Assembly (NCBI GenBank): GCA_051453625.1
Contig: JBOZIK010000001.1
Coordinates: 68,641,672-68,666,490, forward strand
DNA from: Welwitschia mirabilis
Lineage: Eukaryota; Gnetophyta; Gnetopsida; Welwitschiales
Direction of reading: 5' to 3'
Length of the DNA: 24,819 nt
In this document: piece after piece, positions 1 through 11,190 of the stretch
How the letters are laid out: each line of letters starts with the position of its first letter
Numbering within the stretch: the first letter of the stretch is position 1
The notes under the pieces: model-generated
The model's database searches: none
What the model was told of the DNA's origin: nothing
What the model saw: only the letters and a program-made list of their open reading frames with translations
Made by a program: the position numbers and the translations under genes

Positions 1-60
1 ACACTCTCTCTCTCACACTCTCTTACTTTCTCTTACACTCACTTATTTTTTATTAGATAG
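1..60. repeat. CT-rich low-complexity tract
   Basis: The first bases are an imperfect CT/CA-rich tract (repeated ctct, cact and cttact) that fades into A+T-rich DNA. It has no coding sense and is probably a decayed dinucleotide microsatellite cut by the window edge. Confidence 0.6.
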
Positions 61-310
61 ATGTCTTTAATATGAAAGAAGTATTCACTATGAGTAAAGA
101 AAATGTGTTTTTTTATTATAGGTGCATATTTTTTCATTTTTGTTAGAATGTTTTTCAATCTTTAGTTTTTACCTTTCTTATTTCATAAATATGATGAGGA
201 GAAAGGCCATCAAAACATTCAATAAAAGGGAACCTACTTATGAGATATAGATACTATAGTATAAACCTTAATTTTATCATGAACGAACTAAACATTCATT
301 TAAGTCTTGG

Positions 311-1816
311 CTTGGAAATTTCATCATTATAAAGAGAACTTTTGACTTTTAAAAGCACAAGAGGAATCAACCATTAGCATACTTCTCTTATCTTGGTTGG
401 AATATGATCGTTTAGCTTAATCAGATCATTTTAGATCTTATTATGGAGGAATTCTATGCTAATAGTTATGAGATTTATGATACTACTGATACCTTTCAGA
501 TACAATTAAAAGGTATGATTCCCATTTTTACTTCAAATTTTATTAATATTCTACTCTGTATTGATGATTGAAATACTCCTCAGTTATACATGCATTCTTT
601 TAAAGATATCTTCACATGCTAGTTAGTTAGAGTTTTATGAATTAGTTTAAGCAATTTTATTTTTGGTCATGTAAAAATGGGGTCTTATAAGAATGTTTAA
701 TGGAAAGATACGGTGTTAGAAGCATATATCTTAAGTCCAATTTCATTTTATGATGTTTTAGTATAAGAAAGCAATTACTTAAAGGGTTTAAAATTGATCT
801 TGATTTTGAACTGAGCATGAACATCATTACTCTATTTTACAAGGTCAAACTTTAAGCCATCCCTATTTAATTAGTCTTATTATCAATAGTGCTATCTTCT
901 TAGTGCCTTAGGTAAATATCATTTAGCCAAAGAAGCTACTTTTAGAGTTTAATAAGAAGTAATATAAATTATTTTAGGTAGGGAAATTCATGAGTAAAAG
1001 GACTTCTGAAACATAATTTTAGAAATCTAAATCTATAGGTTTTCATAGTTATTAATTAGTTAATAAGGGTCTTCATGCTATAGCTAAAATGATCAAAAAG
1101 ATTAATAAAACCTTATTAAGTTTAAAGATGTATAGGTCACATCTAGTAAGTAGAAAGTACTTACTAGTAGCTGGAAACCTTTAAGAGATTCCACATTGTT
1201 AGATTTAGAAAATAAGTTAGAGTTAGAGGAGATTCTAGCATCCCATGCCTCAAACTATGATTTTTATAAGGTAGAGAACATAGAAGAGTTAGTTTCTTTA
1301 AAGATAGAGGAGATGGAGATACACATTTATAAGGCACACTGGCCTTCATCACAGGTTTAATAAAAGTATTTAGTAAATTCATATAAGTCTTTCATCTTCC
1401 ATAGGCCTCACTATAAGCTTTTCATTCATCATTCTACATAGCTATCTTCACCACCTTGCATACTATTAATATCTTGTATACGTTTGTCTACCTTCATCAC
1501 CAACACTACTCAAACTATTCATTCATGCACCAACACTCAACATTATTCCACCATTTGTACCCAATTTTGTTGAGAACATCATAGCTAGTTTCCCTAGCTT
1601 CTTGATTCCCCTTAGACATACATTAATATGAGGAAATAGGTCTTTCAAAGTTATGATAAGACATCATAACCATAATCACAAAAATGATGTACACCTCCAC
1701 TTACCTCATCCTCATTATATACCATCTAGACTTTCATCACCCAGGACAGTGATGATAATAGTAATAATGCTAAGGATGAAGTTCACGATACTAGTTACTT
1801 CATTATTAGTGATTAG
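311..1816 (+). pseudogene. Decayed env-like / putative plant transposon ORF (Athila-type), remnant
   Basis: A broken ORF of about 500 codons. Three open blocks lie in the same reading frame (codons starting at position 2 modulo 3): 311 to about 780, 1172-1357 and 1745-1813. The first contains EEFYANSYEIYD (446 onward) and later TPQLYMHSFKD. FYAN followed by a hydrophobic 'IN.LL' stretch is the hallmark I associate with the 'putative plant transposon protein' domain in the third ORF of Athila-type Ty3/gypsy elements. A shifted block near 830-915 reads QGQTLSHPYLISLIINSAIF, also typical. The second block is acidic and helical (LDLENKLELEEILASHAS). The third is an acidic tail (SDDNSNNAKDEVHD) ending at TAG 1814-1816. 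Most interrupting stops are TAA, TAG or TGA where CAA, CAG or CGA is likely. Function in living elements is unproven; this copy cannot make a full protein. The domain name rests on recognition of short motifs only. Confidence 0.5.
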
Positions 1817-2529
1817 AATTTTTTTTAAATATTATCTAAAAAGAAGAAGAAGATATAAAAAATCAGTATGGACATCCTATGTAAGTTTGAAGGACATGAA
1901 TTTGAGATGCTTAGTTGTATCTTCTTATTAATGTTATCATAGTTGATGCTTATATTTATTCTTTGGTACATATGACTTAATATTTTATTTTCTCTTAGAT
2001 TTTGTTTTTCTTATTATACCCTTTCTAATTATTCAAATGTATTTGTGATACATTTTATCATGTATATAATTAACTAATACTAGTACTATCATTGATTTTA
2101 CTATCTTGTATAATTATCAAATGTGTTTTCCATATTACTTCTGATCGCAATTTTTAATTAGACTCATATAATAATTAAACATGATAACTCAATTGTGTTA
2201 TTTAGTAGTATAATTATGATTTAATATTGTTTTGTACTATTTCAAGTAAAATTATAAATGATTACACTAATATGATTTGCTTAACATTAGTGAAAAGGAC
2301 ATTATTAGTAAAATACTAGTTTTAATGACTCCACTTATTAAATACGATGTGATTAATGTACAAATAGAGTATTAAAGATATTTGTCAATTTACCAAGGCC
2401 TTTAAAGTGTAAATAAAAATTACCATCTAGCTAAATTTAATATCTAAGGTAATTAATACATTGTACAAACAAAGATCAAGATCATTGAATAGTCAACTCA
2501 GAATTTATAAAAGTTGATAAAGCAAATCA

Positions 2530-3015
2530 GAGATATCTATAGTATTAAAGATAACTATATCAAAGAAATTTGTAGGAGCAAATACATCTATACTAAATGT
2601 AAAGCTCAAATAGGTAATAGATGTCTATATTAGTAAAGATGTCTATACTAAATGTACTAATGAAAGAATCTAATAGTGCGAATACATCTATGTTAAACTA
2701 AAATGGATAAGAAAAGATAGTTATGCCAATAGAAAAAAAAAACTGAATTATTTATTCTCTAGAAATCTAGACAAGTTTTACATAATAAATTCTTAATGTT
2801 CATGAATTAGATACATAGTATTTTAAAACCTAGTAGAATCTAGCTAAGTTGACCAAAGATGTCTTTGAAACTAAAGATGTCTACTTGTAAGAGATGTCTA
2901 CCATAATGAAGACATCTATACCAAAAAATCGATATAAACTAAAAAAAGTTATTGCATGATTAAATATAGCTATTTATAGCTATTGACCTACATTCAAAAT
3001 AATGCAGATATCTAT
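2530..3015. repeat. Cluster of degenerate AGATGTCTA / TAGACATCT units
   Basis: The 9-mer AGATGTCTA occurs at 2619, 2637, 2875 and 2892. Close variants lie at 2530 (AGATATCTA), 2857 (AGATGTCTT) and 3005 (AGATATCTA), and inverted forms (ACATCTATAC, GACATCTATA) at about 2583, 2683 and 2911. Spacing is irregular (17 to about 200 bases). The units look like survivors of a tandem or palindromic repeat. Confidence 0.45.
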
Positions 3016-3700
3016 ATCATTAGAGGAAAGGTTAAGAATATCACACAAGTATAGTAGGCACAAAGAATAAAGATGGAAGGATTGCTCACATGAGCGATTA
3101 AAGCTATACAAGATAAAATATCCTAGATTTGATCAAAGGATCCATTACTAAAGACATTGTATGCTTTCTAGCTCTTCTATGACTACAATTTTGATACTTG
3201 ATCTTTGTGGGTGACTACATTAAGAAGAACTTATTCATGCATAGTAGTGAACTAGATTTGACTAAGTTGAAACTCAGTATCATTATTTCATAGGGATATG
3301 TGTGGAAATTTTATAAAAGATACATAGTTAATTCAACTTATAGAAATTAAATAAAATACAAAATAAAAGTTTAAAAATGAAATTATTCTTGATTAACACC
3401 ACTAGGAGATGGAAGCATTTTAAAAGTCTAATTTGCCTCAAAGCTCCACCTCACTCCAATGACTCTTGTATTTATAAAACAAAACTAAAATCATTAAGTC
3501 ATTAAGGATTAGGTTTGAAGGAATAATTTCATCCACCATATGAGTGTTGGTGAGTTATTAAAATCTGTTGATCCTTAATAGCTCTTCATAAGCATGAAAA
3601 GCATGAATGAATGTGCATAAAATCCATCAAATGATAGCAACTATAATATCTCAAAAGTAATTTCAAATAATTGACCTGCTGTGAAAGAAATTAACAATAA

Positions 3701-3839
3701 ATTAGTTTCATCCAAAGATTACTTATAATAATTTATAATGCATTAATAGTAAAAAATAAAAACCACTTAAGAACTAGCTTCACTTAAAGATTGATGATAC
3801 CAAGTTAATTATGTGTTAATAATGAAAGGATGAAAACCA
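3701..3839. repeat. Imperfect tandem duplication, two units of about 65-70 bp
   Basis: Unit 1 (3701-3764) runs from ATTAGTTTCATCCAAAGATT to AAAAACCA. Unit 2 (3773-3839) runs from ACTAGCTTCACTTAAAGATT to GAAAACCA. Both share a central TAATNNTNTNATGNNTTAATA-like core. Noncoding, with no recognised family. Confidence 0.4.
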
Positions 3840-5429
3840 ATTATTGTATTAAAAATATGAAAATATACATTACAGCAAAAGAAGAGAGATGAAGATGAAG
3901 GAATTCTCATCTAGCCTTGTAATAATCTATCCTCAAAAAAGATGATTAGAACATCATGACATCTTAGCATTTCAAGTCTTTCCCCATATTAAGCTAACCA
4001 AAATATCCATTACAATAGAGACTCAAAACCATTTTATAGATGATAGAAGGCTTACAAAGATTTGTTATGACATGTTAAATGAGTAGTTATATAAGGGGGC
4101 TATATTTAATAGTTACTTAAGGAGGAATTTACAATTTTTAGCAGGTATTCTTAATAGTAAAAATCTTTTGTCTTCATATGAAAGAGAGGTGATGACATGT
4201 CCCTTGAGTGATGTTGAAATTACCAATGGATGTAATGTTATGTATGTTCCATGTAATCATCCTTATTATTGCATGTGTCACTATGGCATGTCATTTTATA
4301 GTTTCACCATGTGTCATCAAGTTTGGATATTTATTCTCAATTAATTTTTGACTTAGCCCATAGGTGTAAAATGATGACCTCCCTAAACAAGTGCAGGAAT
4401 GTGAACTTTAAATGCCTTGGCCTTAGAAGAATAATGGGACTAATAGTCCTAGATACTAGTGCCAATGTTATTTGGTGAATTATTGTCAACTTTTGCAATG
4501 TTCCTCCAAAGGCCATAATACACCTATTTTTGTTAGGAGAAGTTCATATTTCCATGGAAAAAATGGAAAGAATAGAACAAATCATTTCGTAATAAAATAA
4601 TGAATTTAATGTTTCTCCCTATGCTAAATTAATAAAGTATGTTTGCTTGTAGTGTTTACATGTATAACATGCCCCCTAACTAGAATTTTACTAGCCTCTT
4701 AGGAAAAAGTTAATAAATAAGTAACTAATCATGAAAACATTAATTAAGTGAAAATGTTTAAGTATAGAAACAATATCATCTTTTAAGACTTTTTAATTAA
4801 TTTTCAACATATAAGGCATTAAAAATAAATAATATTATAAAAATAGATGATATAATCCCTAAAAAAATTAAAATTTATCCTTTAAATTACAAAGATGAAA
4901 AATTTGATATAAAGATTTTTGAGAATAAGTCAACATGTTTAAAAGGATTTTACATGGCTTTTCTTACAAGCCTCATAAATAATTTTGATGTAAGTATTTA
5001 GGGATAAGCACATTGTAATCTAAAGAAAAATAAATCATGAAACCTAATAAAAATTTACCGTATCCATAATGTAAAAGATAGAATACCTAACTTAATGGCT
5101 ATATTTACTAAAAATTTTTGTAATTTTTATTTTAAATTTAAAATGTATTACCTTGTAAAACAAATAATATATCTTTTAAATAAACCTATACGTAATAAAA
5201 AAAAAAATCAGTTAAGAGAATTTTCAAATATAAAAGTTTAAAAAAGTAAAACCAACAGTGTCTTTAAAATTCACCTTTTTGATTATGTTTTTTAACCTTT
5301 TCTACAATTACATTTTATTTCTTGTTTCAAGCATTTAGATCAAATCAGGCATCTAGTATTATGACATCTTCTTCCAATAGAGTTAAGCATGTTGATGTAT
5401 AAAAGAGTTAGTGCCTCATTGCCAATGAT

Positions 5430-5533
5430 GTTTATAGCCTTGATGCAGTTAAACATGTCATAAATTAAATCATTAGAGTTACATTACTAGCAAGTGTCCA
5501 TAACCCTAATGCAGTTAACTAAAATTAATTAAT
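5430..5533. repeat. Short imperfect duplication
   Basis: Two similar segments start near 5430 (TATAGCCTTGATGCAGTTAA) and 5495 (CATAACCCTAATGCAGTTAA), each followed by an AAATTAA-type stretch. The repeat length is about 40 bases and the period about 66. Noncoding. Confidence 0.35.
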
Positions 5534-7053
5534 GTGTAATGTGATTATGGAGAGAAGATATTTTACTTTATTTTTTAATTATTTCTTCTCATATTAAATA
5601 AATTTTTGTAAAAATAAAAGGATCATTAGCTCATTAATATTATCGAAACAAATCTTGTCCCTATAAAATGCTTTAAGAATATGAAACATAGCATGAAAAT
5701 GGATCCCACCTATGTTCAATTACACTTCCCAATTAGAAGGCCTTAACTAAAACTAATCTTATCAAGTTAATTCAAAAATAAGTAAAGCCTTATCTTAAGA
5801 AACTACAATTAATTTAAATTTTACCTAGTTTATAATGATAAGATAATCACTTATTATCAGTTTATTTATTAAGGATCATCAACTAGGATCATCTAATATT
5901 AAAACTTATAGATGGATGGAAAGGATGGTGGTTGGTAGACTTTATTAAGAACCACCAAAGTTAAAGGGATGAGTAATCAAGTTTGAGATGATGGTGATTA
6001 ATTTTGTGCCATGGGTAATATTTGGGATTTTCTAGATGAAAATGTTAAAGATGATGATTGTATAGGTAGTACTTCTTAGGTGGTTTAAGGCAAGCAAGGG
6101 TATTAAGCACAAATGTTTTTAGAATTTTCCTTTTTTTAATCAAAATTTATCTTAAAAGGTAAATCTAATCTAAAAGAAAAATCTTATTTAAAAGCATAGG
6201 GGTTTTTAAAGGCAATACATATGTGAAGGCTTAAGATGATAAATGCTAAATTTGGATGATGAATCAAAATTATTCACAACATTCAAAGATGAAAGAGAAT
6301 CCATATAGATATTTATACATGAATTTATAAAAATTGGAAGATCATTAATACTAATAATAAAATTAATACATTTAAAATTAAAAATCTTTTATCCTTTATC
6401 TTATTTGTGTTTACTTAATAAATCATGCAACATATAATTTTGGAGTGAAGACAAAGATGGATTGGATACCAAGACAAGAAAAATAATCATCAAGAAGAGT
6501 ATTATAATATGGTTCTAAAGCTAAAGTGGATTCATCTTCTTCATTAATATTTTAGTCTTTGTTAGAAGATAAAGTTGAAAATGATATCATTGGCTTTATA
6601 GATTGTTGAGAAAAAATATAAAGGCTTTTTATTTCAAGTCTAATTGGTAATATTTAATAGTATGTTTAGAGTATGTTTTAGGTATTTTTAGTAGGTTTCT
6701 AAGACAAATAAGAAGAATGTGAATCTCACTCAAAATAATCAAAATAATGATAAAATTTAGGAATACTTTTATTAAGTATATTTCATACTTTCTAACTTTT
6801 TTAAAACATTAAGAACCTAGTGCAGAATAATGGATGGTGATCAAGATCCTAGAAAATAAAGAAAATACTATTATCTAGCAAGTAATCTAGATGACAAACT
6901 AGGATAATAGTTATTGAGCATCTCAATCATATTTTATAAGCTAATCATTACAAAGGGAGAATGAAGAAAAGGATATTTCTACTTATTGTTTAGACAGTAG
7001 TTAAGCAAATGACCAACAACATTGGTAAATAGAGAAAACAAGTTTCTATTGAT

Positions 7054-7300
7054 AGCCATCCATCTATATGTTCAAATGACACTCAAGATGGCTAGTAAGA
7101 TCTAAAGATATAAAACTTATAATTTTCATAATCCATAGTTATCCACCTAGTTATTCAGATGACATCCAAGACAATACTAAAAACATGAAGAGATAACCAT
7201 CACTAAGAAGACATGAAGAAGATAAGAAGCCATGAGAATATGATAAGCTAACAGTCATCCACTTGATCATCTAGATGAAACCCAAGCAGTTAATAGACAT
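7054..7300 (+). repeat. Three degenerate copies of a ~50-bp motif upstream of the LTR TATA box
   Basis: Copies begin near 7054 (AGCCATCCATCTATATGTTC), 7137 (AGTTATCCACCTAGTTATTC) and 7253 (AGTCATCCACTTGATCATCT). Each continues with a version of 'AGATGACANCCAAG'. Spacings are about 83 and 116 bases. Reiterated motifs upstream of the promoter are common in plant LTR U3 regions and may have been enhancer-like; that role is inferred. Confidence 0.5.
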
Positions 7301-7398
7301 CACGAATAGAAAACAAACTTCATCAATTATGTGATCATTGTTATAATTATCTCTAGTTAGTTATAACTCTTTGTTGGCTCTAATAATCATTCAAAAAC

Positions 7399-7410
7399 CT
7401 ATAAATACCC
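7399..7410 (+). promoter_or_regulatory. Probable TATA box of the host element's 5' LTR
   Basis: CTATAAATACCC is a textbook plant TATA box followed by a C-rich step. It lies about 730 bases before the LTR end and PBS, on the same strand as gag-pol and just downstream of the triplicated U3 motif. Transcription would begin roughly 30 bases downstream. No activity can be claimed for this decayed copy. Confidence 0.55.
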
Positions 7411-7480
7411 TTTTTAAATTCTCATTTACTCATCTTAGTTGCATTGGTTATTCTTGTAACAACTTAAAGAGTGATTAAAT

Positions 7481-7752
7481 AAAGGATTCATCCTAGTTGT
7501 AGAGAAGGACATCACTTGTTATTAGGACATGTCTATTTTATTAAGAAGTTCTTACTTTATAACTAGATGTAAACATTTTAATTAATATAATCTAGATTGT
7601 ATCAAGTATTTTTGTGATAAGTTAGAGAGCACTTGAGCAAAGGATCCATATTAGTTACGAAGAATGATGCCACTTGATATTGGGATGTGCATTTTTCATT
7701 AAGGAGTTCTTACTTTGTAATCAATATGAACATTTTTATTAATGAAATATTA
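7481..7752 (+). repeat. Imperfect tandem duplication in LTR R/U5 region (period ~158 bp)
   Basis: Copy 1 starts at 7481 (AAAGGATTCATCCTAGTTGT) and copy 2 at 7639 (AAAGGATCCATATTAGTTAC). Both continue with CACTTGNTATTNGGANRTG, then TTCTTACTTT, then AACATTTT and ATTAAT. The repeated core is about 110 bases. The intervening 45 bases (about 7593-7638) are not obviously repeated. Confidence 0.6.
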
Positions 7753-8135
7753 ATTAAAGTGTTTTTTTAAACTTCTTCTCATTTTCCTTATGGTTTATGT
7801 TGATTACTTTTAAGTGATAGGTAATTGTCATTGATATAGATCATAAGGGTCAACTTGGATGATAATAAGTTAGTATATTTGGTTAGAATTTGCATTAGGA
7901 TTACATCCATTTCTATGTTAGATCATCTTTGCATTTTGCATTTCATTCATTGCACTACAATTTAATAAGAATTTATTGCAAATCTTTTGAATCACTCTTC
8001 TTACTTCCTCTCTTAGAATTCCTTTTTATATTATGATAAATATATTAACTCCCATATATATTTATAGGTGTTAAATACAAAAGATTTATTTTAAAGATAT
8101 ACAAGATTAATCACATTATTTTCACACTAATAAAT

Positions 8136-8153
8136 TAGTGTTGTTACAAAGGA
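8136..8153 (+). other. Eroded primer binding site, tRNA-Asp type
   Basis: TAGTGTTGTTACAAAGGA aligns without gaps to TGGCGCCGTTGCCGGGGA, the PBS complementary to the 3' end of plant tRNA-Asp and typical of Athila-like elements. By eye 10 of 18 positions match. Seven of the eight mismatches are C-to-T or G-to-A; the other is C-to-A. Its position between an LTR-like end and gag supports the call. Confidence 0.65.
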
Positions 8154-8926
8154 AGAGCTCAAGGAAGTTTAAAAGGTGAAATCTCATTGCATAAGTAACT
8201 AATTTGATTTTAAGTTATTTATCTATGTAGTGCATATATTCAATTTTTCTTCTTAGATTTAATTACACTTTTCACTTTCTTAGTTTAAATTGCTTTTTAA
8301 ATTTCTATTGGCTTTTCTTTTCTTTATTAAGTTTAGATTACACATTTGCTTTTTTAGTTTAGCTTAAATTTATTTTCTAATTTGTGATTTTACTTTTTAT
8401 TTTTATAATTTTTTAAATTTTGTAATTTTTAAATTTCTCTAAGTTTTCTTTTCCATGTTAGTTTTCATTTTAAAGCTTATCATTATTTTCAATAAACTTG
8501 ATCTACACATCAATTACATTCACTATTAATAAAACATCCTTTTTTTACATCATGTAAACTAGAATGGAGTTTTCCACTTGGGTGTAAAACAAGTTTTTTT
8601 TAACCTTTATAGAAATGCAAGAAAATGATCACATAGAAAAAGCATCAGCAAGAAATGTAATTTGTAAGTGAAAGAAGTAAAAAAGGATTAGTAGACTTCA
8701 ATTCAAGAATGCAAGATAAGAAAGTTTTTAGTTTTTAGAAAACAATCTTTCTAATTTTTAACTTTTTAAAGTATTTATCAATTTCTAAAAATACTTTATT
8801 AATTCCTTAAAGTAGTTTACTAATTTTTAAGTAGTAGTTTATCTATTTAAAAAAATAGTTTGTTTAAATCATCTTCTTTGTTCAAATACTAACCTTTAAA
8901 TACTTTTTCCTTCTAAGACTACAAAA
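8154..8926 (+). other. Untranslated leader of the host element
   Basis: About 770 bases between PBS and gag, with long T-rich runs (8240-8480) and A/T repeats such as AAAGTAGTTTACTAATTTTT near 8810. No coding sense was seen. A long A+T-rich leader is normal in Athila-like elements. Confidence 0.5.
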
Positions 8927-10556
8927 ATGTTTACCTTTGATTTCACTCATACTTCTATCTTAACCCTCAAGAATCTAATAGCATAAATTAAAAAAGAGAT
9001 TCAAGACCCCCTTGACCTACCTAAGGAAGATTATTTAGAACCCAAAAATTTACAAGTCTATCCTACGTTTTTAAGAGAGAATGATGAAAATCCTCTACAA
9101 TACTTGGAAAAGTTAGGGCAACTCATTCTTATCTTGAGAAATGGGAAAAAGAGGGGGATGAATAGGGCTTACATGATCATTTTTATTTTATCTTGGAGGT
9201 AAATCTAAGAATTATTTGAAAACTATTCCATACAAAAGCCTTAAGAATTGAAGCCAAGTTTAAGATGCCTTCATAAAAATATTTATTAGTGAAGCAATCA
9301 TGAGGAAAACAAAAAAATAAATCACAAAAGTTATACAACAACCTCATAAGGATTATGCAAAAACTTATAAGAGATTTTTACTTGTTTTTTAGCTAATCTT
9401 GTAAATGAATTTTCAAGAGTAGAACTTGTAAACTACCTTTATAGTGAATTGAATAGCCAAACCAAATAACTAGTAGATTTTTCATGTGAGGGAAATTTAC
9501 TCAACTTAACTTTCAATTATGCTTTAAAACTTTTGGAAAAATTAGTAGAAATAAGTTAAACATACTAGATCAACCATCAAAGAAAATAAAACTATAGGGT
9601 AAATGTTGAAAGACATGAAGAAAGTACATCATGAACAGAACCTAGCCCTAGCAATCTAGTTTAAGATCTTATCAATACAATAGAAAATTAAACCAAGGCC
9701 TTGGTTGATATAAAGATATTAAATCAACAACCTTAATCATTAATACCTTCATCTTCTTATTAAATTTATAATGACAACTCCATTGCACTAAAGATTATCA
9801 TGTTTTACCAACATGTAAAGGAATGATTCATAAGGAAACTTGCACATTCAATAAAAAATCTAATACCTTTAAAGATAATCAACAATTTTAGCCATGGAAT
9901 ATGGAATTCTAATTACCTTTAGGCCTTCTTTTGATAATACATATAGAAGCAATAATATTTAGTATAATAATCTTTAGCCTAATAACATTTACCCAAATAA
10001 CTTTCAATTCAATAATTTTTAGCCTCATAAATTTTGAACAAACTCCCTTATAGAGTCAATATAATAAATGATGGAAGAAATGATGAAAATGCAAGAGCTC
10101 TTCAATATGAATATGGAAAACCTTATAGACATATATCAACAAACCATGTTAAAAAATTAGAGAACTTAAGGATTCCTTACAATCCAAAGCATTCTCAACC
10201 CAAATGATGTTAAGAAGGATTGGAAAATAGTGACAAGAACTAGATATGATATAACTCCTAATGAAGAAGCCCTTATTTCTCACAACTAAGAAGACCCAAG
10301 CCATGACGATGATATAGAAATTCTTAATTGACCTAGCTTTCCTTTAGCTCTTATAGAAATATTAAATCATAACACAACTAATGAGAACATGAATAATAAA
10401 CTCATAGCACTTAATTAGAAATATTAAAAACTGATCCTATCTATAATAAGTATCTTAAGGTAATTATGCAAGATGTAAGCATGAACTTATCTTTGTAAAA
10501 AATCTTGTAAGATAATCCTAGTTACAACAAAATTTAGAATAACTTAGTCAAGAGAA
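8927..10556 (+). pseudogene. gag: gag of the host Athila-like element (decayed)
   Basis: Gag forms the retrotransposon's virus-like particle. The chosen start is ATG 8927 (MFTFDFTHTS). The capsid part shows FLRENDENPLQYLEKLGQL near 9068, equivalent to the family's 'F.G...EDP..HL..F'. In other frames come DAFIKIFISEAIMRKTKK (near 9260), YKRFLL, and FSRVELVNYLYSEL followed by LVDFSCEGNLLNLTF (about 9410-9510), the Athila 'YNGL...T...VD...GG.L' block. A Cys/His ladder, HCTKDYHVLPTC (9781 onward), fits a degenerate zinc knuckle. An Asn/Pro-rich stretch (PNNIYPNNFQFNNF, about 9970-10020) and VTRTRYDITPNEEALISHN (near 10230) lead to the linker with the GA microsatellite. At least several frameshifts and many stops, mostly at former Gln codons, inactivate it. 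Confidence 0.75.
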
Positions 10557-10557
10557 A

Positions 10558-10632
<75 letters not shown>

Positions 10633-10732
10633 NNNNNNNNNNNNNNNNNNNNNNNNNNNNNNNNNNNNNNNNNNNNNNNNNNNNNNNNNNNNNNNNNNNN
10701 NNNNNNNNNNNNNNNNNNNNNNNNNNNNNNNN

Positions 10733-10789
<57 letters not shown>

Positions 10790-10798
10790 GGGAGAGAG
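10557..10798. repeat. (GA)n microsatellite with an internal assembly gap
   Basis: Nearly perfect GA repeats occupy 10560-10632 and 10733-10785, with minor interruptions (GATAGAG near 10738, GGTAGGG near 10787). Between them is a run of N. The repeat lies in the gag-protease linker of the host element. Predicted Arg-Glu (+) or Ser-Leu (-) proteins across it are repeat artefacts. Confidence 0.95.
10633..10732. other. Assembly gap of exactly 100 N
   Basis: One hundred consecutive N fall inside the GA repeat. A round 100 is the usual placeholder for a gap of unknown size, so the real repeat length is unknown and distances across this point are nominal. Confidence 0.95.
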
Positions 10799-10844
10799 AG
10801 TAGGATATTCATTACACAATCCCTTTCCACCTTAGTAGCATAAA

Positions 10845-11190
10845 AATGTCTAAAATTTAAAGATCCAAGGACTATCACAGTTAGTGTATATTAAAAGGAA
10901 GTAAAAAGATAAAGAAAGTATTGATAAACATAAGAGCAAGCTTTAACATTATGCCATGTTACCTATGTAAAAGTTTAGATTAGAGAACAGGATTGAATCG
11001 ACAAAAATTGTATTAAAACTAGCTAATGCAACTCTTAAAAAACCAATTAGAGTTATTAAAGATTTGATCATATACATTAAAGAAGCCTTTTACCTTATAG
11101 ATATGGTAATTATTGATGTGTAATAATGAGGAGGATACTCTTTACTCTTAGGAAGAGCTTTTTATTGAATAGCCCATTGTATTATTGATA
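10845..11190 (+). pseudogene. Retrotransposon aspartic protease of the host element (decayed)
   Basis: The protease would cleave the Gag-Pol polyprotein. Upstream, DPRTITVSVY (about 10862) matches the family's 'DPG.FTIPC' lead-in. The active-site region reads INIRASFNIMP (about 10924) where the family has 'DLGAS.NLMP', so the catalytic aspartate is Asn here. It continues with IVLKLANATLKKPIRVIKDL (about 11006-11065), equivalent to 'L.LAD.....P.G...D'. GYSLLLGRAFY and IAHCIID (about 11131-11180) are the second conserved 'LLLGRPFL.TA..ID' block. Two stops (TAATAA) interrupt just before that block. Motif order and spacing are normal for a Ty3/gypsy protease, so the identification is secure despite the decay. 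Confidence 0.8.

Larger units (their letters stand above)
1817..7050. other. Gene-free A+T-rich stretch, probably eroded retrotransposon flank and LTR
   Basis: No reading frame here shows a recognisable domain; open stretches are short and scattered on both strands. The stretch holds the small repeats listed separately (2530-3015, 3701-3839, 5430-5533). It should also contain the still unlocated left end of the host element's 5' LTR, and perhaps the 3' LTR of the element that owned the 311-1816 ORF. I could not fix either boundary because neither partner LTR is in the window. Confidence 0.5.
7050..8132 (+). mobile_element. 5' LTR of the host element (right-hand part; left end unknown)
   Basis: The right boundary is placed just before the eroded PBS: the LTR would end in ACTAATA (8127-8133 region), plausibly from ACTAACA, followed by AATT and the PBS. 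Inside are a triplicated motif (7054-7300), a TATA box (7399-7410) and a duplicated downstream block (7481-7752), in the order expected for U3, promoter and R/U5. The partner 3' LTR is outside the window, so the left end cannot be set by comparison. Confidence 0.6.

Noticed and set aside
1164-1382. Minus-strand 72-codon ORF
   Set aside because: Antisense to the second open block of the env-like remnant, with no recognisable motif.
1653-1931. Plus-strand 92-codon ORF starting MIRHHNHNHK
   Set aside because: It is a different frame from the env-like remnant, whose acidic tail (SDDNSNNAKDEVHD) lies in the frame used by the upstream blocks. The His-rich start and Arg-rich end look compositional.
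10534-10878. Minus-strand Ser-Leu-repeat ORFs (114 and 91 codons)
   Set aside because: They are the GA microsatellite read as CT, translated through 100 N. No real protein.
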